Shown here one piece after another: positions 49,201 through 58,826 of a stretch of 64,000 nt of DNA. Every line of letters starts with the position of its first letter. Position 1 is the stretch's first letter. Origin of the DNA: Mnemiopsis leidyi (taxonomy: Eukaryota; Ctenophora; Tentaculata; Lobata; Bolinopsidae); contig JH154575.1 of NCBI GenBank assembly GCA_000226015.1, positions 11,671 to 75,670 on the forward strand, in the 5' to 3' direction. Below the pieces are notes generated by a model. The model was not told the origin of the DNA. It worked only from the letters and a program-made list of their open reading frames with translations, and made no database searches. The position numbers and the translations under genes were made by a program.

Positions 49201-52200
49201 CAAAAAGGTTTCTAAATCTCGACACTATCCGTGCTTTCTATCTTCTGCAGATCTTATCAGCTGCTTATGTTACTTAATTTAATGATTGTGCTCGAAATCA
49301 ACGTGATCAAATTGACGCTCTATTTATTATTCGAGTGGCCAATTTCTGACCAGCTAAATTTATATCTACTCTCGGCAGAATACGTCAGCAACGGAAAAAG
49401 CAGAACAGTTAAAAAACATTACAAATGATTTGACTGAGGAAAACATTGACGAAGATGGGTGAGTAGTGAGTAGTGAGTAGTGAGTAGTGAGTAGTGAGTA
49501 GTGAGTAGTGAGTAGTGAGTAGTGAGTAGTGAGTACTGCTTACTATTAAGTAGTACTGATACTGAGAAGTAGTGAGTAATACACACTGTGACAGTGTATA
49601 TACACTCAGTATAAACTACTCGTTCAGGACCATGCTCTATCATTTACAGTTTGAGTTGATAATCACCTAAGTTTGTTGTTCAACTTTGGATTCATGGAGT
49701 GTTATTGTTAAAATGATCAATTATGAGTAGTGTCTTGGTGAACATGTTTGAAATTTCAACAGTTCCAGTATCGCCCGACTTATCTAGCTGTGAATTTTCT
49801 ACGAGCTTCGGAAGGATTCGAATATTAGAAAAGGCTCAGTAATAACATGATGATGACGAAACTGTCTCAAATTGCACCTTTTTTCATTCCTGTAATGAAT
49901 ACCTAAAACCGCAGTGTTTAAATCTTCTGTCAAATTCAGTCTTCCTCTTTGTCTAAGAATTAAGGCGGAGATCTCATGTGTCATTTTCCCGACAAAATTT
50001 CACCGGGATGAAATTTAGATACGCTGCAAAGCAGGAATAAATACGTCATCATTTTTAATAGCATTTTGAGATGAATTTTCTTAAAGGGTTGCTGTCGGGT
50101 TATTTGGAGTGCGTTGAAAGTTGAACAATGAACATTTATGAATTATAAGATAGTGACGATGAATATGAATTATCGAACATCTGAAATTTACCGTACTTCT
50201 CTAAGGTTCAGGGAGGATATATATGTATGTATTATATAATCTGGGTTATAGAAATTCAACTAATGATTTAGTTTGCCACTGTCTGTCTTGTGAGTGCATC
50301 CAAAGATACACTGCTAACAAAAGCATCATGCGTTATTTCTTGAACCGAAAAAGAATATTCTTACAGATTGAGATAACAGTTTATTGAACATTTTGAACAG
50401 CGCATCACTTTTACGCCTTAATACACTACATATTGAACATGTTGAACAGTGCATCACTTTTACACGTTAATACACTATATATTGAACATGTTGAACAGTG
50501 CATCACTTTTACACGTTTCTACTACAGGTACGACATAGGGGCAGCCACCATATCACAAATAATAGGCTCCAACCCTGAGGAACTTGCCCCAGAGAAGCTT
50601 CAGGAGATGAACGCGAATGTTCTAGATGTAATAGATAAGTTCGCTAATGCTGGTAGTGTCGTGGCGTACAAAGAAGCCGTGGCTACAGATAAGTAAGTCA
50701 TTTTTCTGGGATATTTCTTCATTTTTTAGTTGTTGTATCAAGACAAACTATTATCTGGGTCTCCACCAACTGTCGCAATCTTCACAAAAACACCTTATCC
50801 CATCATCAATCTTTTTAAACCAAAATTCTGAACAAATTTAACACTTCCTTAATTGACTAGATACTTTTATTAATGTTAATTTTCTTCCCCGTCAATGGAC
50901 GTCAGCATTGTTGGGGGGGTTGGAAATCTTTTCTAGCACGTGAATATCTTTCTCCAAATTGATTGGTTATATCTGACTTCTTATTGGTCAATCCCTGTCA
51001 GATGTTCAGGAAAATTTCCGAATTCTGACTAGATTGATCATTGATTTACAGAAATTGTAATCTTGTGGGCTCTATCAGTATCATTATGTCATTCACGTAT
51101 TTGTTTTTTTTTCTTTGCACACCAGCAGTGAGATCATGAAAAACATATCATTAAAATCACACCGTTCAAGAAACAAACTACAATCAAATAACAATGCGTA
51201 TTTCACACTCTCCATAATTGTCCTAACATGCCAACATGGATAAGGTCATAACACGTGATTATACTATCGGTCATAACAACTGTGTTACTCCTCTAGGTAC
51301 CTCAAAGCACTGGACACAGTCCTGCTCAACACAGAAATACCGGGGGACGGGGGCACCACTATTACCAAGAGTAACATGAGGATGGCACTGAAAAGTCTGC
51401 CTAAAAATATAGACAACGGTCTAACCGTATCTTGTTCAAGTATGTGTCTCCAGATTCTTGATGTGTTTGAATCTAAATAGTCCTTCGCTTGATTTTCATA
51501 AGTTTTCTAATTTCTATGGGGCATGAAAAATACGTGCAATAATGCTGGAAACAAACTTAATTTGCCCCTTTTTGCCAGCCTGATCGCACATTCCTGCTAA
51601 GTTTCTATCAAAAACATGACTGTCATATTGTATATACAGCTGCTCTTGTTATGATAAATGAGACTAATCACAATTAATAACACAGCAGTAACATATCATC
51701 AACTGACCCCCCCTACTGACTTTTAACTCTAGGTAAAACGTCCTCAAAAGTCGGTGTGGACATAATTGAGGGAAGTTCCGGAAGTTCTGAAGCTAACGAA
51801 GACGAGGAGATCGTCATGAAAATCCCAAAAAGCATAGGAAGATCATTGAAAAGCGAGAACAAGTATGTAAAGCGAGAACGACTGTATTTAAACTGATATT
51901 TTGAAGTCATTTTGCAAACTTACAAGCTCTAGAAACAAGAATTTCCTGAAACATGTTTCTTAGACTTAAATACAGGCTTGATTCTGTTACCTGCAGGTTT
52001 TACTTTGTTGTATTTGAGAAAGCCACGTTTTTCACGACTGAGGAACTGTTTACTGGGAAGAAGACGCTACAGAGCAAGGTTTTCTCCGCTGGGGTTGCCG
52101 GAATAGCCGATATAAGAGGTTTGTTTACCTTGTAAAATCATTTTTGTAGAATTTTAGTTTTGTGTGTGACCCTACAATCAAGCACTTATACAAGTATTAT

Positions 52201-55200
52201 ACTATTAATTTAGAGTTATGTCTGACACTCTTCAATCATTGCTTTTTAATTGTTGCTCAAAGTTAACGTTACCGCAGAGATCGACCCGCCGATAGAGTTC
52301 AGTATGAGGACAGAAAACAGTTCAGCAGCAAACAAATCAGAGTGTGTGTATTGGAGGGATACGGGGGGTGGAGTCAGACAACGTATGTCTTCTTGAGTAC
52401 TTGAATCTGACACACTGGAGTTCAGCCCGGAGATTATATACCGAGACTTCAGTTGGATTTCAAATCCAAGCATAGAACCTTCGTTACAATGTCTGGTTAT
52501 AAAAACTGCCGGATTTTTAGAAGTCTAACAAAATTTTATCTAAATTACACGACATTAACAAGTCTATAATTCCACTCCTCCAGGATCGATAGAGAAGGTG
52601 AAGACTCTGGATAGCAGCACGAGAGAAGTTATCAGATGTCAGACGGACCACCTGACCAGCTTCGCGATCCTGATGAGCAGCACACCCCTATCTGAGTTAG
52701 ACGAACAGATCCTGGAAGTAGTCACTTACTTCGGGTGTAGTCTCTCTATCATCGGTCTCATCTTGTCTCTTGTTGGACTCTCTGTCTTCAGGTGTGTTGT
52801 TAAGACTTAACTGTACTGTGAGACTTAGCGTTAGCTTGGAATGGATTTCAATGAAACTTATCCAGCCAATAGATGAAATTAAACGGTTACAGTGACGTTG
52901 TTAAACTTCAGAGTGATAAGGAAGCCGGTTGCTACGAAAGTCCACATAAATATGAGCGCTGCTTTACTGTTAGCAAATGTTACGTTTCTAGTCGGAATTG
53001 ATGAGGTAAGTGGACTTGAGAAGACTTTTTAAAATGTCTCAAAAATTACTGGAAACCTTGTCCTTATTTTAAAAGTATAAAGAAACTCTTGAGCCCCCAT
53101 GCCTGCTTCCCTGCTTTCACTGGTTCCCGTCGTCCTGCCCCAGAACATCGTGCCCCACAACATTTTTTTCCCGCATATTTGGCCCCAGCGACCGTAACCC
53201 AAACCCTAACCCTAACCCTTACGAAGTTGTCTTTCGTGAAGCAGGGCGTCACTGGGGCTAAATCTCTGGGTTAAAGTGCTCTGGGGCACGATGTTCTGGG
53301 GCAGGACGTCGGACACCCTTTCACTCAACTATCACTTCTTTTTCAGACGGGTAGTCCAACAGTGTGCCTGATTTGTGGAGTTCTCTGTCACTACTTCTTC
53401 TTGACTGCCATCCTCTGGATGGGGGTGGAGGGGTTCCATCTCTACGTCATGATTGTACGGGTGTTTGGACACCTCAGTAACCGCTTCCTTCTCAAATGTG
53501 CCGCCTTCGCCTGGGGTAAGTATTCTTTTAGTTATTGTCGCTTTAGTTCAGATAACTTAAACATGAATAGAGACTGGTAGAACTCTATTTCTTTAGACTC
53601 TTACTATAGTAGACTTTGTGGTAATCTTAGTGTTCTGACTTCTGATTATTTGTGACAATTCAAACAGAATTTAATCAACTGTTATATTTTTTCTCATGAG
53701 TCTAATCAGAAATTCGGACATTAAGAATATCACCGCACGGCACCATCAAACTACCTGATAACTATAGCTTTAACTTGATTGTTTCACAGGTTTCCCGTTA
53801 TTGATGGTTGCTGCTACATTGGGTTGGGACTTAAACAACTACGAGACTGTAAAATTGTAAGCAAAAATTTATTATATAAATTAAAGTTTTAACCGATACA
53901 ACTTACTTGCTATTTAATCTAAACCCGTTTAAGTTCGAGGAAAAATACGTCTAGATTTATGATATAAGAGAACTAAAATCTTTCAGTTGCTGGTTGACAA
54001 AGATACCGATGGTCGCAATGTTTATGACTCCTGTCATGATAGTAATTCTCGTGAACACCTACATGTTTATTAGAGTCACGCAGGAGGTGAGTAGTGAGTA
54101 CACATGAAGTTGATGTGTGCATCACTGAAAAAGTTGACATCAGTCGGATGATTGATTTAAAAATTAGACTAGAACCTTCAGCCCCCTTCCCTTCTTATTT
54201 CTTAAATCGTTTCCTCGATGTATTTTACAAATATTGTCTCTTCCGCAGATAACGAAGTCACAAAACAGAAAGGCAGAAAACTTGCCCACCAACCAGCAAG
54301 GATCATCAGGACTAAGCGACATCCGAGAGAAGCTTGTCAAAGTCCGGGCCTCAGTTTCTGTAATGGTCCTCCTAGGTCTGGCCTGGATCCTGGGTCCCAT
54401 CATGCTCCTAGAAATGGTGCCGGCACTCACCAAACCCATTTCTTATCTATTTACAATCTGCAACTCGTTACAGGTACTGAAAAGAGGGTCTGAGATGATT
54501 ACTGGTTTGTTACGGCTACTTAGTGCTATAAATAGACCATGCAATGCGGGCATGGAATTTGTGACGAGATTTGTTTGTAATTGTATCTAGTTGGATAATG
54601 GTATTGTATTATTACTAGAAGAACAATAATTGTTATCTTATCGAAACACGTGTCTACTGTCCATATATTACAGTAATCAATCAATATGACAGCATCTGAG
54701 CTAAAGTTTGTTATTATTTTCAGGGTTTCCTATTTTTCTTCTTCCATTGCGCTATCAAGACAGATGTAAAAGAACGCTGGAAGACATATCTAGGTTGGTT
54801 ACACATGATCTCATCATGCATTGGTCTGATGATCTGATCTGATCATTATTTCAAGTATTTCTTTTCCTGGGAGCAAACCTCTTTGATTTCATCACAAATA
54901 ATGGTCAAGTGGCCTTAATTTAGGACAATAGGATTAGATTAGCCAGATCAGGATTGGTATATCGATTAGGTTCGCAGAACTGAATTCGTGTTATTGCTTA
55001 TTGGCTAATGCCTTGATGAGCTAACTCTATTGGCTCATTTTTCTCGTAAAGGAAAATGATTATTTCACGTACTTCATTCACTCAGGCTTGGAGTTCAGCC
55101 ATTCTCAAATGTCAGATTTGAGTAAAACCTACAACCAGAAGAACTCCAAACCTCTGACCCACCAGAAGACAACCGAGTTCTCCAAACTGGGTAAGTCTGA

Positions 55201-55519
55201 CCAAACAGCTTCACTTGTCAGCTTTTACCAGCATCTGTAAAATTTACATTGCACAATTTGAACTGTTAGAAAATACTGAAAGTGAATGTAAGATTTTATT
55301 AGAAAGAATACTACTGAGATGTAAGTCTATTTAAGTTAATCTATGTAAGTAAGTCGCTGTAAGTGGGTAGCTAGTAGAAAGTTTTCACTATGTATGAACT
55401 GTTTTCCAGGAGACAGTGCCGCCTCCCTCAACAAGTCTATTCTTTCTTTCAAGCCGAAAAGTAAAAACAAGATAAGACCTGGCTCCGCCGACAGCGACCT
55501 GGCTATTGTGGACCTGTAG
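46242..55519 (+). CDS. adhesion G protein-coupled receptor (sushi-sushi-HRM-GAIN-7TM)
   Basis: Exons: 46242-46270 (tentative), 46403-46581, 46709-46856, 47099-47187, 47834-47999, 48234-48412, 48618-48748, 49124-49207, 49379-49458, 50528-50692, 51297-51439, 51733-51862, 51997-52118, 52263-52382, 52584-52791, 52912-53005, 53347-53515, 53790-53856, 53987-54086, 54249-54473, 54724-54793, 55086-55190, 55410-55519. All phases close; about 970 residues. Two sushi domains (about 8-67 and 72-148, four Cys each; GSW), an HRM-like Cys domain (264-320; GNYSWDGSDKQELPCTYN), a GAIN region (335-630) and a GPS with CVYW and the autoproteolysis site DHL/TSFAIL (612/613). Seven membrane segments follow: RVIRKPVATKVHINMSAALL (TM2), WMGVEGFHLYVM (TM3), ECL2 CW, LGLAWILGP (TM6), GFLFFFFHC (TM7). 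The tail ends SDLAIVDL. The GPS has two of the usual four cysteines. The first exon lacks a clear signal peptide, so the true 5' end may lie upstream. Ligand unknown. Confidence 0.93.
46921..47062. repeat. 48-bp tandem repeat, three units, in a GPCR intron
   Basis: Units begin at 46921, 46969 and 47017 and differ by only a few bases. Each carries TTCTTATCAGGATC, which resembles a 3' splice site. The true acceptor of the next exon lies about 36 bases after the array. Confidence 0.9.
48115..48216. repeat. 43-bp tandem repeat, about 2.4 units, in a GPCR intron
   Basis: The segment starting AGCACTTAGCAATAGT and ending GGACTAGATT is repeated, and a third partial copy runs to within about 18 bases of the acceptor at 48233. 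Confidence 0.85.
48953..49010. repeat. 29-bp tandem duplication in a GPCR intron
   Basis: Two copies built around TCACAGAACGTTACAAA and GAAACT. A similar duplication of about 17 bp (GAGTTGGTTAATCA) lies in the preceding intron near 48508-48540. Confidence 0.8.
49459..49535 (+). repeat. 11 tandem copies of a 5' splice-site heptamer
   Basis: GTGAGTA is repeated eleven times without interruption, starting exactly at the donor of the exon ending at 49458 (GATGG|GTGAGTA). Every unit is a good match to the donor consensus GTRAGT. Confidence 0.95.
50382..50515. repeat. 49-bp tandem repeat, three units, ending at a 3' splice site
   Basis: Units beginning TATTGAACAT(G/T)TTGAACAG repeat with a 49-base period. 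The third unit merges into the pyrimidine tract of the acceptor at 50527. Confidence 0.88.
53131..53308. repeat. perfect 27-bp inverted repeat around a telomere-like core
   Basis: Bases 53131-53157 and 53282-53308 are perfect reverse complements (the left arm starts CGTCCTGCCCCAGAACATC). The 124-base loop holds CCCTAACCCTAACCC. It lies in the intron between TM2 and TM3 of the GPCR. It could be a small foldback element or a repair scar. Confidence 0.9.
53202..53219. repeat. short interstitial telomeric repeat
   Basis: Two to three CCCTAA units, the complement of the metazoan TTAGGG telomere motif, inside the inverted repeat. Confidence 0.6.
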
Positions 55520-55888
55520 CCACACTCTCAACGGACAGTTATTTATCAATATCGAGCATTGTGCCAGGTGGACTTTACTCAAATACTATTCTGGTAACTC
55601 TGGTTATCATAGAAGTTTCCAGATGATAAAAATAATTGGCAAGATTATTATTAGTCTTTTAGGACTTGGAAACTTTTTCAACTTATTTTGAACAATCCCC
55701 CTTTCCAATACTAAGATTTAATGTTATTTATTTGAGACTCTTTAAACTTAAAGTTTTAACGCTGCTCTAGCTGGATTTTAGATTGTATGCTAGTAAGATT
55801 TTGATTTCCACTGACACGTCAGTGAACTTTAAAAAAATGTTCGGTGCTGCATCTTATGAGTACTATAGCTTGTTAATGGTTTTAATGC

Positions 55889-55894
55889 AATAAA
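55889..55894 (+). promoter_or_regulatory. probable GPCR poly(A) signal
   Basis: AATAAA about 370 bases after the stop at 55519, followed by a T-rich stretch. Confidence 0.5.
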
Positions 55895-56569
55895 GCGTGA
55901 CAATTTCAACTGTTAGAGAATACTATTTATAAGAAAATGTAGCTTATTTTCTTTTGATTTGCTAATTTGTTGATTAAACTTTTGAACTTAGAGTTTAAAT
56001 ATAATGACAACAGATAATGACAAATCTGATTGTCTGTCGATTTACAAATACAGTTCTAGATATGATAATGTGGGATGAAGTTTTTAGTTTGACTTAAATT
56101 TAATTTTGAACTAATTGAATTTTTACGATTTAGGATTTTGTAGAAGATGCAGATTTTTAGCTTTAGCTCTAGAACTCGATTTATAAGTTAAATTCGAATA
56201 GTGTAGTTGTTTTGGTATTGATAACGATAACAAATGCATCTCATTTTGAACATTATTTGATTGCAAGGCTTACAAAACGATTTGGGCATGAATTCAAAAT
56301 ACAAACTGCCAAGTGTCCTGAAACTGGAACTAATCTATAGAGTTAGACGACCAATTTAGGAAACTAGAAGTAGAACTAAACTATTTAATACCAATTCGTG
56401 AAACCAGAACTGACTAAAGCCAAAGGATGCCAATTTATGGTGAGCGCATGGAAGTTCGTCACGCACGAAAGTTCGACAAGTCAAAAACTGGGCTCCGGTC
56501 GAATTTCCCTGCCTGTGTACGGTACCTCAGTCCATATTGTCGCGACAATAATCGGAGGGAAACGTGAAC

Positions 56570-56745
56570 GATTACCATCCATGTTTCCTCCCGGCATTTT
56601 ATTCTCGCTTCGAATGAGGGTCGGACAAAGTCAGAGAACTATAAGTATATTTGTCGCGGTGATTCCCGACTCTCGCAGTCGAAGCTCAAACTCTGAACGG
56701 TTGACGGCTATTATCTCGTCGTGTATTAATATAGATAGTAGCCCT
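56570..56745. repeat. unclassified interspersed repeat, copy B
   Basis: Contains TCGCTTCGAATGAGGGTCGG, TGTCGCGGTGATTCCCGACT and GGCTATTATCTCGTC, all shared with copy A near 18.1-18.8 kb. The first of these is in the opposite orientation to copy A, while the others match it. An open frame across this block (56398-56823) is a by-product of the repeat. Confidence 0.75.
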
Positions 56746-56998
56746 CTACGGGCTGTTTCATTTGAGTGTTTGACGATCCAACTCCAAGTGGACTGTGCAG
56801 GATTTCAGGATTCCCCATTTTAAAGTTTAATATGGATTGCTATCCGGCAAAACTCAAATTCACAACGAAGCTTGTCTGGGAGTGAAAGAGATTGACTACT
56901 TCGTTTTTGGACCCCAATCCGTGTTTAGCGAGCTACGAAATTGGAAATTATCTCGGTATCTCAGCCGGAAGGGACCCTAAAGCACATTTGACTGACAC

Positions 56999-57415
56999 TG
57001 GTTATTACACCTGTACCCAAGATTTTACAGTTATACCAAAGGGGCTCCTGAAAGATCTTAGATAGAGCCGGTAGCTCAATTAGTAGAGCACTCATTTAGA
57101 CAATGCAGAGGTTGTCGGATCATACCCGACTCGGCACGGTGACGGTCCATGAATTTTCTGAATTGACTATCAATGGAAATCGTATCCGTTCAAATACTTG
57201 CTCCGTCATGGTTGATCCTTCGGCCCACCCACAACATAACACACCAGTTAACAATCTGAATCAGTGCACACCTCTGGGAGTCGAGCTTGCTCGAAATGAG
57301 GACCTGAAAAAGGTCCCCTCCCCATTTGAAACTAGATTTTTTAATACAACGGAGACCTTACTGATACTCTTTAAACCCCCAATAACGCTTTCCCGGTCAT
57401 TCGACTGAGTCGACC
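56999..57415 (-). repeat. SINE body (copy 2), split by another insertion
   Basis: Read on the minus strand, 57415-57332 matches the body of the SINE at 110-374 (GACTCAGTCGAATGACCGGG against GACTCAGCCGAATGACCGGG). The match stops at a TCTAG word and resumes at 57065-56999 (AGGAGCCCC, TATAACTGTAAAA, GGGTACAGG). The tRNA-like head is absent; copy C of the other repeat lies where it should be. Confidence 0.8.
57066..57331 (+). mobile_element. second tRNA-type SINE nested in SINE copy 2
   Basis: This stretch interrupts the older SINE body. It opens with a tRNA-like head: GCCGGTAGCTCAATTAGTAG holds an A box and GGATCATACC at 57117-57126 is a plausible B box. TAGAT occurs at both edges as a possible short target duplication. 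No poly(A) or simple tail is evident, so the SINE label rests on the head and on the clean interruption. Confidence 0.55.
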
Positions 57416-57469
57416 GTTGACTAGCTACGCGGCTGTTTCCGCATATTATTATTGCTCTAAGTCTAACAG

Positions 57470-57680
57470 TAACATGTACGGCAGCGCGCACCCTCCAGAC
57501 ATACTATTTTTCTCCCCTCCAGACATACTTATTTTCTATTCTGTATTCTGTATTCGCTTCGAATGAAGGTCGGACTAAGTCAGACAATCGTTCTAACGAA
57601 ACGATCAGCTTTTCTAACGAAACGTTCAGCTTCGAGCTGCGAGAGTCGGGCATCACCGCCCGGTAACTACGAGAAAGTTC
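57470..57680. repeat. unclassified interspersed repeat, copy C
   Basis: Contains GCAGCGCGCACCCTCC, TTCGCTTCGAATGAAGGTCGG-type sequence, paired TCTAACGAAACG words and GAGAGTCGGGCATCACCGC, all reverse complements of words in copy A. It adjoins SINE copy 2. Confidence 0.75.
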
Positions 57681-58826
57681 TTATCGATCAGTTACTATTG
57701 TGTTGGTGAGTGGTGACCCTTTTAAGAAGTTTACCAGATAATACCTTCTTGATGTTATTTTACTGACCGCTCTGTCACGTGTTTGGATCATTGGGAGGGA
57801 TCACATGGAACCACAAACAGTAAACACTTAACGGGTTAATTTGCTCTGATGATGAGGTGCCTGTCAAATGTCGGTATCAGGTCGGGTCACATGCTCTAGA
57901 AAGAACGCTGTACTGCCGCTACCAGTAACCAGTATACAATTAAGTTGTTGAGCTCTCCATTCTTTAAGCCGGGGGTACGGAAAAGGAATGCATTTACTAC
58001 TTCCCATAATTCGATCCGATTGCAACCTCTAAAGTTTCTAAAGTTTTCACAAAGTTTAATTGAACTTGAAGGTCATTTAAAATTTACGTACCACGAAGTT
58101 TTAATCCCAGTTTATAATTCATAAAAAATTTATGTCACGTTTTTAAGATAAGAAAGAGTATAAATGAAACGATCTTTTGTGTTAGTTTTACATAAAAACA
58201 TCGACTAATACAAAACATCTATAACCCTTGATTTATTTTGAAAACGATTGATCAAATTAATTGCCTGTTCATCAGAAAAACGAGGCAGCATTACCAAATT
58301 CATTATAAATATAATACACAACTGAGCGTTGGCAACCAAAACATACCATCATACGTCGGCAATTGAACTTTCGTATCAGCAGACCATTTTATTGACAAAC
58401 ATTTGACAATCTCATCACCGTATCTTACACAACATAGCAACATTGCATGATAACATCTCTTACAATCCCTGGAATTTTGTTTTACTGAAGCAAAGCGAAT
58501 ATAAAAACAAAAGAAACATTCATTCTTTCTGCCCAACAGCATTTTCAATACGCTAAAACGGGGTAATCCGATGCTAGTTTCTCACTCGATCTTCTAACAT
58601 CACAAGAAAAAAACTCGCTCTAGAAAGGCGGCTTAAATGTTCGCCGGACAATTAAGAAATGATCGACAAAAACTCCGAATGTCAAGAAGCACGATAATTG
58701 TAAGCGGAGAAGAAGAGAAGTGCGAGGTTGTGAAGATTGCTGGGGTATTGGTGAAGTGCGGCTCTCGAGGGCGGGTGGCGTACAGCACAACAATTGACAA
58801 GGAAAGGGTGCAGCTTTCTGAGGCCT

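Larger units (their letters stand above)
55895..58826. other. convergent intergenic space, repeat-rich
   Basis: The space between the GPCR and the minus-strand ZNRF gene. 55895-56400 is AT-rich with nothing recognised. 56400-57680 holds two copies of the unclassified repeat and two SINEs. 57680-58380 has no feature. A minus-strand AATAAA at 58388-58393 may end the ZNRF transcript. Confidence 0.5.

Noticed and set aside
56398-56823. 141-residue protein
   Set aside because: It lies largely over copy B of the interspersed repeat and has no domain.
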